A DNA stretch of 7,633 nucleotides from Actinoplanes liguriensis (GTDB lineage: Bacteria > Actinomycetota > Actinomycetes > Mycobacteriales > Micromonosporaceae), in contig KL571209.1 of the NCBI GenBank assembly GCA_000715855.1, forward strand, positions 38,106 through 45,738, given 5' to 3'. Positions 1 to 4,991 of this stretch are shown here, piece after piece (the first letter of the stretch is position 1; each line of letters opens with the position of its first letter). The notes beneath the pieces were generated by a model. That model was given only the letters and a program-made list of their open reading frames with translations, was not told the DNA's origin and ran no database searches. A program made the position numbers and the translations under genes.

Positions 1-700
1 CGCCACCGCAGTGACCGGCGGTGACGAAGCCGCCCGCGACCGGGAAGCCGACCGAGCAGAGCGTGTTGCCGTTGATCACGTACTGGTCGCCGCCGCGGGT
101 GTCGTACATCGGTTTCGGCTGCTCGGCGGTGGTCTTCACGGTGACCGGGCCGGCCTGCGCGTCGGCGGCGAACCTGCGGGCCGTTGCCTCAGCCCCGGGA
201 GCCGTGGTGATCACGACGCTGTTGGTGGCCGCGTCGACGTACCAGCTCCGGATCGCCTCCGGCGCCTGGGCCGCCCGGCGGTCCAGCTTGGCGCGGGCCG
301 CGTCGAGGTCGCTCTCGCCACGTTTGACGACGACCGGGTCGGCGCCTTCCGACCGTACCGCCGAAGCGTCTTTGTCGCTGGTCACAGCGACCGTGAGACG
401 GCTCGCGCCGACCGGGATCCAGGCGCCGCCGAAGTGAATGCCGAGTCGCAAACGCAACCGCTTCTCGACAACAGGAGCGGCGGCCTCGGTCGCCAGGCGT
501 GCAGCGATCTGGCTGTCGTCGAGGTGCAGGTCCCGGCGCATCGCGTCGACCATGCCCGGCGCCAGGGCAAGTCGTGCCTGTCCTGCCGCGCCGGGCGCCA
601 GGTCAAATCGCGCCTGCTCAGCGTGGGCGGGTTGTGGTGTCACACCAAAGGCCGCGACGGCAGCCACGGCGGCGACAAAGGCTTTGCGGGTACGGGTCAT
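1..700 (-). CDS. Streptogrisin-like secreted serine protease precursor (S1E), N-terminal 233 residues
   Basis: Partial gene; the 3' end lies beyond base 1. The open frame runs without a stop from ATG at 700 to the window edge. Residues 1-27 form a signal peptide (basic start, Ala/Val core, AHA cleavage site). Residues 28 to about 200 resemble the long propeptide of alpha-lytic protease/streptogrisin precursors, which folds the mature enzyme and is then cut off. The mature chymotrypsin-like domain begins near RGGDQYVING (about 202-211). It contains CSVGF (Cys215), then VTAGHCGG with the catalytic His230 and Cys231, the usual first disulfide pair. The catalytic Asp and Ser would lie outside the window. 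An AAGGA ribosome site (707-711, complement) sits 6 bases before the ATG and supports this start. The product should be an exported, self-processing extracellular endoprotease. The family call is strong; substrate specificity cannot be judged from this half. Confidence 0.93.
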   Translation of the reverse strand, partial: MTRTRKAFVAAVAAVAAFGVTPQPAHAEQARFDLAPGAAGQARLALAPGMVDAMRRDLHLDDSQIAARLATEAAAPVVEKRLRLRLGIHFGGAWIPVGASRLTVAVTSDKDASAVRSEGADPVVVKRGESDLDAARAKLDRRAAQAPEAIRSWYVDAATNSVVITTAPGAEATARRFAADAQAGPVTVKTTAEQPKPMYDTRGGDQYVINGNTLCSVGFPVAGGFVTAGHCGG

Positions 701-731
701 CGAACGTCCTTCACCGTTGGGGGATGTCGAA

Positions 732-743
732 GAGAGCGCTCTC
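732..743. promoter_or_regulatory. LacI-type (CebR-like) operator candidate, GAGAGCGCTCTC
   Basis: A perfect 12-bp palindrome lies between the divergent protease and glycosidase genes. Its GAGCGCTC core is the core of the established CebR operator (TGGGAGCGCTCCCA) and of related LacI-family sites that control sugar-utilisation genes in actinomycetes. Its position fits sugar-responsive control of the GH43 gene and possibly of the protease. It lies at the predicted protease start site and just upstream of a possible -35 for GH43. No LacI-family regulator gene lies in this window. Confidence 0.6.
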
Positions 744-746
744 GGG

Positions 747-776
747 TTGATTCTTCGCACGCGTTCGCTCTACTGT
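747..776 (+). promoter_or_regulatory. Weak candidate promoter for the GH43 gene
   Basis: TTGATT (747-752) and TACTGT (771-776) are separated by 18 bases and lie 44 bases before the GH43 start codon. Both hexamers are imperfect. They overlap the complement-strand protease promoter almost completely, so the two promoters would compete for the same DNA. Confidence 0.3.
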
Positions 777-779
777 CAA
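750..779 (-). promoter_or_regulatory. Candidate sigma-70-type promoter for the protease gene
   Basis: On the complement strand a perfect TTGACA (774-779) is followed after 18 bases by AAGAAT (750-755), which matches TATAAT at four of six positions. The start of transcription would fall near 743, inside or at the edge of the 12-bp palindrome at 732-743. A repressor bound there would block initiation. This is pattern recognition only; no start site is known. Confidence 0.5.
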
Positions 780-807
780 CAACCCTGCACAAAGAAGCCC
801 GTCGATG

Positions 808-813
808 AAGGAG
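808..813 (+). promoter_or_regulatory. Ribosome binding site AAGGAG that sets the GH43 start
   Basis: AAGGAG lies 6 bases before the ATG at 820. The upstream in-frame ATG at 805 would place this ribosome site inside the coding region, so 820 is the better start. Confidence 0.75.
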
Positions 814-819
814 CCGCCG

Positions 820-1860
820 ATGCTGCGGAAACTCGCCGCCCTCGCCTGCGTCCTGGCCCTCCTGCCGGCCGCGCCGGCGCACGCCGCCCAGACCACCCTG
901 CGCGCCGCCGACCCGAGCGTGCTGCGCGTCGGCGGCACCTATGTCGGCGTCCAGTCGATCGGCGACGCCGGCATCGCCGTCCGCCAGGCGTCCTCCACCG
1001 ACGGCCTCGCGGCTGCCGCGCCCCGCACCGTGTGGACCGACTCCGGCAACCTCGGCGAGGTCTGGGCCCCGGAGATCCACTTCGACGGCGGGCGCTACTA
1101 CATCTACTTCACTGCGGGTCGCGGTTCACTTCACCGGATGTACGTGATCAGCTCGGCGACCGCCGACACCGGCTACACCGCGGCGACCCGCCTCGCCCTG
1201 CCGGACGACAAGTGGGCGATCGACGGCACGATGTTCATCCTCAACGGCCAGCGCTGGCTCGTCTGGTCCGGCTGGGCCGGCGACACCAACGTCGAACAGA
1301 ACCTCTACATCGCCCGGATGACCAGCCCGACCACGGCAACCGGCGCGCGGTACGTCATCTCGCAGCCGCGGGAGAGCTGGGAACGCGTCGTCGGCAACCC
1401 GTACATCAACGAGGCCCCGGAAGCGATCCGCGACCCCAACGGCCGGCTGCACATCGTGTACTCGGCCAACGGCAGCTGGAGCGACCAGTATTGCCTCGGC
1501 GAACTGCGGCTGCGGGCCGGCGGCGACCCCACGTACGTCTGGGACTGGTACAAGTCCAACGGCTGCCTGTTCGGCTCCAACCGCGCCACCATGATGCCCG
1601 GCTGGGACCCCACCCTCACCGTCAATGGCCCCGGCCACCACAGCTTCGTCCTCCTGAACGGCGACATCACCACCAGCCCGCCGGCCGGCCCCCGCTTCCC
1701 GCTGATGTTCCACGCGGTCCCGAAGGGCACGCCGTACACATGGGCGAACCGCTACTGGTACACCGGTTCGTTCTGCTGGTGGGACGGCACGACGTACTCC
1801 CGGGCCAATGTCCCGGGCGCTCCCACCGACACCGGCTACAGCCTCAAGTTCTTCGAGTAG
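820..1860 (+). CDS. Secreted GH43 glycoside hydrolase, probable alpha-L-arabinofuranosidase/arabinanase
   Basis: 346 residues. The start at 820 follows AAGGAG at ideal spacing; an ATG five codons upstream is less likely. Residues 1-22 are a signal peptide ending AHA, so the enzyme should be extracellular. The rest is a single five-bladed beta-propeller of family GH43. The three acidic residues expected of the family are visible: Asp31 in ADPSV (general base), Asp135 in KWAIDGTMF (pKa modulator) and Glu198 in INEAPEAI (general acid). Other family landmarks are GEVWAPEIHFDGGRYYIYF and YSANGSWSDQYCLG. The latter resembles the subfamily of exo-acting arabinan-degrading arabinofuranosidases, so arabinose side chains or arabino-oligosaccharides are the likely substrate (inference). 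No carbohydrate-binding module is attached. The gene is divergent from the protease and shares its palindromic operator region. Other GH43 activities such as xylosidase cannot be excluded. Confidence 0.9.
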   Translation: MLRKLAALACVLALLPAAPAHAAQTTLRAADPSVLRVGGTYVGVQSIGDAGIAVRQASSTDGLAAAAPRTVWTDSGNLGEVWAPEIHFDGGRYYIYFTAGRGSLHRMYVISSATADTGYTAATRLALPDDKWAIDGTMFILNGQRWLVWSGWAGDTNVEQNLYIARMTSPTTATGARYVISQPRESWERVVGNPYINEAPEAIRDPNGRLHIVYSANGSWSDQYCLGELRLRAGGDPTYVWDWYKSNGCLFGSNRATMMPGWDPTLTVNGPGHHSFVLLNGDITTSPPAGPRFPLMFHAVPKGTPYTWANRYWYTGSFCWWDGTTYSRANVPGAPTDTGYSLKFFE

Positions 1861-1871
1861 CCACCCGCCCC

Positions 1872-1898
1872 GTCTCCTCACAGGCGCGAACGGGAGAC
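1872..1898 (+). terminator. Weak inverted repeat downstream of the GH43 gene
   Basis: GTCTCC (1872-1877) pairs with GGAGAC (1893-1898) around a 15-base loop, 11 bases after the GH43 stop. There is no T-run, which is common in actinomycete terminators. The right arm overlaps the tRNA fragment that begins near 1886, so the pairing may be accidental. Confidence 0.25.
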
Positions 1899-1942
1899 TC
1901 ATAATCCCTCGGCCGCGGATTCGAGTCCCGCCCGCCTCACCA
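1886..1942 (+). other. Degenerate tRNA-Met(CAT) 3' fragment, probable attachment-site relic
   Basis: The anticodon loop CTCATAA (1898-1904, anticodon CAT at 1900-1902) is followed by a T-arm with loop TTCGAGT (1920-1926). After it come a 7-base acceptor strand (1932-1938), discriminator A and an encoded CCA (1940-1942). No D-arm or matching 5' acceptor strand GAGGCGG lies upstream, where the GH43 stop codon is only some 80 bases away. The T-stem has an A-C mismatch at the pair closing the loop, and the anticodon stem has a mismatch or a 2-base insertion, so this is not a working tRNA. A tRNA 3' piece beside recombinase debris is the usual signature of an integrated element's attachment site. 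Confidence 0.75.
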
Positions 1943-1956
1943 GGTTTGGCATTGCG

Positions 1957-1974
1957 CGAACCGGATCCGGTTCG
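1957..1974. repeat. Perfect 18-bp palindrome centred on GGATCC
   Basis: CGAACCGGATCCGGTTCG reads identically on both strands and begins 15 bases after the CCA of the tRNA fragment. With no loop it is more like a protein-binding dyad than a terminator. Candidates are a site for the element's recombinase, excisionase or regulator. Function is unknown. Confidence 0.5.
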
Positions 1975-2005
1975 TTGCCGTTGCCGATGGACGTAGCGGG
2001 TGTAG

Positions 2006-2218
2006 CCGCGTCCACCGCGACGGGCTCGTCGCGCGGTTCGCGACAAGCGGGACGAGGCGCTGATCCGAGTCATGTCGGAGACCGGTGGGCCGCGTCTCGC
2101 GGAGACGGCTGGCCTCAGCCTCGACGACATCGACCGCAAGCACGACATGTTCAAGCTTCGCGGGAAGGGCGACAAGGTTCGCTTGGTGGGTCGATCAAGT
2201 ACCCGTTATTCCTCCTGA
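2006..2218 (+). pseudogene. Tyrosine recombinase (integrase) internal fragment
   Basis: Reading frame 2 encodes about 70 residues between a stop at 2003-2005 and TGA at 2216-2218. The stretch from 2039 (RDKRDEALIRVMSETG, then LAETAGLSLDDID, then RGKGDKVRLV) matches the start of the phage-integrase/XerC catalytic domain. In that domain a helix ending in TGxRxxEL carries the first catalytic Arg, and a beta-hairpin carries GKGxKxR. Here the motif reads TGGPRLAE, one residue longer than usual. The N-terminal DNA-binding domain and the later catalytic residues (HxxR, His/Trp and the nucleophilic Tyr) are missing. After LVG at about 2190 the similarity stops abruptly and another fragment begins in a different frame. 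It is a dead integrase consistent with the neighbouring tRNA attachment relic. It reads away from the tRNA piece. Confidence 0.7.
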
Positions 2219-2424
2219 TCGTCGCAGGCGTCCTATCGCTGGCCGCTCAGCTCGCGGTAGCTGTGCCTACACCTTCCGGCTGGCTGCTGTCTGCGGTACC
2301 CGCCCTGGTGTTCATGTCGCTGGCGAAGTTGGTGCTGTCAGGTCCCGCTGTCTCGTCACTCGTGACGACGCCGGTGGTTCGTGAGGTTCAGGACGCTGAT
2401 CTGAAGTTCCGGAACAACCCGTAA
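2189..2424 (+). pseudogene. Truncated DUF2637/SpdB-like small membrane protein
   Basis: From about 2189 (frame 1) to TAA at 2422-2424 the sequence encodes some 78 residues. Two hydrophobic helices are visible: KYPLFLLIVAGVLSLAAQLAVAV, and WLLSAVPALVFMSLAKLVLSG after the turn PTPSG. A polar tail ends in KFRNNP. The helix, PTP turn, then WLxxxVPAL pattern resembles the C-terminal half of DUF2637/SpdB-type proteins, which are common in actinomycete integrative elements and are linked to plasmid spread between mycelial compartments. No start codon with a ribosome site exists at the beginning. The frame is open further upstream only as a shadow of the integrase piece. So the N-terminal half was lost at the same junction where the integrase piece ends. 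The family call is from memory of sequence pattern, not a search. Confidence 0.5.
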
Positions 2425-2432
2425 GAGAGTCG

Positions 2433-2582
2433 ATGCCTCAGGTTCGGAAGCGTCGGCCAACGGCCGAGACAGGGGCGTTGGCAAACGCCTTGATAGCGGA
2501 GCAACCGCATCTCAGCCGCGCTGAGGTAGCGAAGGAGATCGGCGTAACGCCGCGACGGCTTAGGACGGTCCTAGCGCCCTAG
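2433..2582 (+). CDS. Small helix-turn-helix protein (49 residues), possibly the tail of the preceding gene
   Basis: ATG at 2433 to TAG at 2580-2582, too short for most gene finders. A basic start (MPQVRKRRP) is followed by a helical segment and then a typical helix-turn-helix: LSRAEVAKEIGVTPRRLRTVL (helix, Gly-Val turn, recognition helix rich in Arg). It starts 8 bases after the stop of the membrane fragment, with a weak AAGAGAG ribosome-like sequence in between. Proteins of the DUF2637/SpdB type often end in a similar segment. This may therefore be the natural C-terminus of the preceding gene cut off by a frameshift, or an independent little regulator. No direct evidence of expression. Confidence 0.45.
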   Translation: MPQVRKRRPTAETGALANALIAEQPHLSRAEVAKEIGVTPRRLRTVLAP

Positions 2583-2596
2583 CACCGTGGGGTAGA

Positions 2597-2618
2597 TCCC
2601 TCGGAGCGCTCCGGGGGA
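2597..2618. terminator. GC-rich inverted repeat between converging genes
   Basis: Two 11-base arms (2597-2607 and 2608-2618) pair with only one G-T wobble around a GAGCGCTC centre. It lies 15 bases after the small helix-turn-helix ORF and 19 bases past the end of the leftward operon, so it could terminate both. The inner CGGAGCGCTCCG is also a perfect 12-bp palindrome close to the CebR-type operator, so an operator role is the alternative. Its location between two gene ends favours termination. Confidence 0.55.
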
Positions 2619-2636
2619 CATCCTCAGTGATCGTGT

Positions 2637-2939
2637 TCAGCCGCGGTCGGGACTGTAGGTCTCCCTGGCCTCCCGCTCGAACTCTTCCCGTTGTTGTTCG
2701 GTCAGGCTCGCTTGCCAGTCGTTGTACCGCTGGAACTGATCCATGAACATACCGGAGTAGACGGAGGTACGCGTCAGGTCTCGTAGCGTGATACTGCCGT
2801 TCAGGAGGTCACGAGCGATTTCTTGAAGTTCCGGGCCACCGTCGCCGCTCTTCAGACGTACAAGGCTGTCCTTGACCGCCCGGGCCAGGCGCGGTGAGCT
2901 GACCGTAGTCTCAATCTGGCGTTCCAAGTCCTCGTTCAT
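2637..2939 (-). CDS. Small charged helical protein, last gene of the type VII-like operon
   Basis: 100 residues, no recognised named domain, no signal peptide, no membrane segment. It is predicted to be cytosolic and mostly helical. It has an N-terminal helix with acidic/basic pattern (MNEDLERQIETTV), a conserved-looking middle (LQEIARDLLNGSITLRDL), an aromatic stretch (VYSGMFMDQFQRYNDW) and a strongly charged C-terminal helix (SLTEQQREEFEREARETY). GGAG 9 bases upstream of ATG supports the start. It begins 3 bases after the stop of the WXG-containing gene, so the two are almost certainly co-transcribed and translationally linked. By position, candidate roles are a substrate chaperone, a regulator or a secreted partner. 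None is shown by the sequence. I have an impression of similar small proteins in other actinomycetes beside WXG genes, but cannot verify it here. Confidence 0.8.
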   Translation of the reverse strand: MNEDLERQIETTVSSPRLARAVKDSLVRLKSGDGGPELQEIARDLLNGSITLRDLTRTSVYSGMFMDQFQRYNDWQASLTEQQREEFEREARETYSPDRG

Positions 2940-2942
2940 CGA

Positions 2943-3716
2943 TCAGGTCTCCGGCGAGACGTAGGGGACGTTCGGTAGCGGCACGCTGGTCAGGTCTCCA
3001 CCCTGGTAAGCGAGCGACATCGCTTCGCCGAAGATGCCGAAGATGGCTGTACCAGCGGTGTTGATGATCAGCGACGCATCGTTGATCAGCTTGAGCATGT
3101 CCAGGACGATTAGGGCGACCGCGCCCATGCCCGCTCCGCCAGCTACCGCACCGACGCCTGTTCCCATGAGGGCGCCGCTTGCGCCAGCCACAAGGCCAGC
3201 AAGGATGGCGTTGTCTGCGAGCGCCTGCGCGATGTTGCCGAGCTGGTTCGAGATCTGCCATGCCCCGGTCGCGGCCTTGTGATAGGCATTCTCCGTCGGG
3301 GAAATGGCTACCTGCTGCCCACTTGTCTTAGTGGCCAGACTTGAGAAGTAAGCGTAGGCTGCATCGCTGGCGTTTCCGTCCCAGGATCCGTCAACCTGAG
3401 TAAATCCGGCCTGGATGTCCACGCCTATTTGCTGCATGCACTGGGCAAGGTTTCCCATCGCGTCGCCGAACTTCCATATGCCTTCCCAGTCACCGCTCAG
3501 CCACTCGGTGCACCAGCCGATAAAGTCAGTTCCGGTAAGAGCCTCAATGGCGCTGTTGAGCCACGCTGTCGGACTGACCGCGTTGAACAGGTCGAGAGGA
3601 TTTAGGAACCCGTTGGTGACTGATTCATCAGGCTCGCCAGGCTCGATGAGGAACCCCGTAGGGTCACGCCATCCCGGAACAGCCAGCGGCATAGCGTTAT
3701 CGTCATCCACCATCAT
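2943..3716 (-). CDS. WXG-motif protein with Gly/Ala-rich hydrophobic region, putative type VII secretion substrate
   Basis: 257 residues from the first of two adjacent ATGs (3716, 3713). GGGGAA sits directly before 3716, so 3713 has the better spacing. Residues 1-50 are Pro/Asp-rich and probably flexible. Residues 51-160 form helices around a WXG turn, SWDGNASDAAYAYF (Trp112-Gly114), as in ESX/WXG100 helical hairpins exported by type VII systems. Residues 165-206 are a Gly/Ala-rich hydrophobic stretch followed by ALIVLDMLKLI, which could insert in a membrane or pack as a helical bundle. The short Pro-rich C-terminus ends YVSPET. It is longer than a WXG100 protein (about 100 residues), has no recognisable toxin domain, and I find no YxxxD/E export motif in it. 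Export may therefore depend on the EspC-like neighbour encoded 17 bases upstream. Confidence 0.85.
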   Translation of the reverse strand: MMVDDDNAMPLAVPGWRDPTGFLIEPGEPDESVTNGFLNPLDLFNAVSPTAWLNSAIEALTGTDFIGWCTEWLSGDWEGIWKFGDAMGNLAQCMQQIGVDIQAGFTQVDGSWDGNASDAAYAYFSSLATKTSGQQVAISPTENAYHKAATGAWQISNQLGNIAQALADNAILAGLVAGASGALMGTGVGAVAGGAGMGAVALIVLDMLKLINDASLIINTAGTAIFGIFGEAMSLAYQGGDLTSVPLPNVPYVSPET

Positions 3717-3733
3717 TTCCCCGTTAAATGGCG

Positions 3734-4066
3734 CTAGTCGCGTGAAGGGACCGCCCTTGCGGCGGACGGTAGTGCAGCGTCGATGGCTGCGGCTGACTTC
3801 GCGTCTGTCCGCTCGTAGTTTGCCGCTGACTTCTTCAATGCATTGCTGGAAGAGCCCAAGAGTGTCGACAGGTGATCGAGCATGGTGTTCAGATCTTTGA
3901 CATAGTCGTCATGGAAGCCGATAGCTTTGGCAATCAGACCCTGTGAGTGGATGTCTAGAGAACCGTACTTGTTCACGTATTCTTTTGCTCGCTGAGCGGC
4001 CTGCTGGAGGCTGGTTAGATGGGTGGCGTAGATCCGGAAAGCAGCGGGGTCAACGTTGAGTTCCAT
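3734..4066 (-). CDS. EspC/ESX-like helical hairpin protein, putative type VII secretion target
   Basis: 110 residues, no signal peptide, no membrane helix. Two long amphipathic helices (about 7-34 and 42-82) with few prolines give the hairpin expected for the ESX/EspC class. They are followed by NYERTD (83-88), a match to the YxxxD/E export motif (Tyr84, Asp88) that follows the second helix in type VII substrates. The turn region KYGSLDIHSQG lacks a clear WXG, as in EspC-like proteins. It starts one base after the stop of the membrane-protein gene and ends 17 bases before the WXG-containing gene. A dimer of this protein with that neighbour, carrying the export signal in trans, is the natural hypothesis. 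A GGAG lies 12 bases before ATG, rather far, so translation may be coupled to the upstream gene. Confidence 0.83.
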   Translation of the reverse strand: MELNVDPAAFRIYATHLTSLQQAAQRAKEYVNKYGSLDIHSQGLIAKAIGFHDDYVKDLNTMLDHLSTLLGSSSNALKKSAANYERTDAKSAAAIDAALPSAARAVPSRD

Positions 4067-4067
4067 C

Positions 4068-4391
4068 TCAGCCGTTCACTCCAATCAAGGCGAACGCCAT
4101 AGCAATCGTCAAAGCAAGGCCGATAATCGCGTAGACTGCGCATCGCTTCCACAGGTCCGGCAGCTTTGCCGGGTCGGAGGTCTGGTGAAGCGCGAGAGCG
4201 AACTTTACCGCCGGAACGAAAGCTATGGCCGGCAGTACGAACAACGGCCACGTAAAGGGGCTGACGTCCCGTCCCCTGACCAATGTCATTACGCCGCCGA
4301 GAAGAAACAGAACATAGATGAAGGCCAGCAAAAATGTGACCTTGCCGACCCACCGTTGCAAGGTCAGCTTTGCTTCTTCCGCGGATTCCAT
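4068..4391 (-). CDS. Three-helix membrane protein, first gene of the type VII-like operon
   Basis: 107 residues of unknown family. Three hydrophobic helices are clear at about 18-38 (VTFLLAFIYVLFLLGGVMTLV), 48-68 and 84-105. They are joined by a short polar loop with charged RGRD and a longer loop HQTSDPAKLPDLWKR. The N-terminal 15 residues are charged and probably cytoplasmic, and there is no cleavable signal. GGAGGA (4395-4400, complement) lies 3 bases before ATG and is the best ribosome site in the operon. It is followed after one base by the EspC-like gene, so all four genes appear to form one transcript. A role as membrane anchor or immunity-like protein for the downstream substrates is conceivable but unsupported. 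No clear promoter is visible upstream. Confidence 0.82.
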   Translation of the reverse strand: MESAEEAKLTLQRWVGKVTFLLAFIYVLFLLGGVMTLVRGRDVSPFTWPLFVLPAIAFVPAVKFALALHQTSDPAKLPDLWKRCAVYAIIGLALTIAMAFALIGVNG

Positions 4392-4605
4392 GTTTCCTCC
4401 GACTAGATCACGAACCGCGCAATGAGATCAACAAGCATCCGTCGCCGTCGCCCCCGTTGCCCGGCTATAGATGAGTACAGGCAGCAGTCGGCACCGGTTC
4501 ACTCTGACGTGCTGCGTGTCACGAACTCGACAGAAGTGGCCTTGACCTGCCGGTCCAGCATGGACGCATGAACGTCGCCGCAGACGCGAACCAGGGTGCA
4601 GCAAC

Positions 4606-4662
4606 TTGACTTCGATCATCGCCATCCTCGGCACCCTTACTGCCACTCTCGTCACCCAGCGG
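4606..4662 (+). pseudogene. Possible remnant of a small membrane-anchored protein
   Basis: From TTG at 4606 the frame reads TSIIAILGTLTATLVTQRL. This hydrophobic N-terminus is like that of small single-helix hypothetical proteins common in actinomycetes (pattern IxAIxGTLxGxxVT, then a basic coiled coil). After about residue 20 the protein turns into low-complexity Cys/Gly/Arg sequence typical of a wrong frame. No ribosome site is evident. It is probably a broken gene start, or chance. Confidence 0.2.
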
Positions 4663-4991
4663 CTGACTTGCCACCGCATAGGGTGGCGCGGCGGTGCCGT
4701 GGGTTGCCGAACGCCGGCACTGGCGGTCAGTTCCGGCGGGCTGCGGGGCGGGCGGTGCGCGCGCCGGGCGCAACCAAGATCGAGAAGTTCGCAATCAGTC
4801 CGCACGAGGACCCTGGTCGTCCCGCGGGGCGAGGCAAGCCGAGGCGTCCGCAGCGCCCGGTGCGTGAGTTGCGGATGTCGGACCGGTTGATGCGTGACGC
4901 GGTGACGCTCGTGTGCGAGGACAGGGCAACGGCCCGAGGGCTAGTGCCTAGCACGTGAGCTGGTCGAACGTCCCGAAAGTGGGCGGCCCGG

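Larger units (their letters stand above)
1886..2582 (+). mobile_element. Remnant of an actinomycete integrative/conjugative element
   Basis: This interval groups the tRNA-Met fragment, an internal tyrosine-recombinase piece, a truncated DUF2637/SpdB-like membrane protein and a small helix-turn-helix ORF, all on the plus strand within 700 bases. Actinomycete integrative elements of the pSAM2 type carry a tRNA-directed integrase, spd spread genes and a Tra translocase. Here the translocase, replication protein and excisionase are absent and the integrase is cut at both ends, so the element is dead. The outer limits are uncertain. Confidence 0.6.

Noticed and set aside
438..1904. 488-residue plus-strand open frame
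   Set aside because: Low-complexity Arg/Pro/His composition; it overlaps the protease on the other strand and the GH43 gene in another frame. A high-GC shadow.
1867..1942. Functional tRNA-Met gene
   Set aside because: No D-arm and no 5' acceptor strand complementary to 1932-1938; mismatches in both the anticodon stem and the T-stem.
1126..2175. 349-residue minus-strand open frame opposite GH43 and the integrase relic
   Set aside because: Val/Arg/Gly-rich shadow composition with no motifs; it spans the tRNA fragment and the element junction, which no real gene would.
1975..2424. A single 149-residue gene covering the membrane fragment
   Set aside because: Its first 70 residues are an out-of-frame reading of the integrase fragment; only the part from about 2189 looks like protein.
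2943..3716. LXG-type polymorphic toxin
   Set aside because: The WXG turn is present but the C-terminus is a Gly/Ala-rich hydrophobic region and short Pro-rich tail, with no nuclease, deaminase or ADP-ribosylation motif.
4428..4958. Several 75-125 residue open frames on both strands in the degenerate stretch
   Set aside because: Compositions typical of random high-GC sequence, mutually overlapping, no ribosome sites, no recognisable domain.
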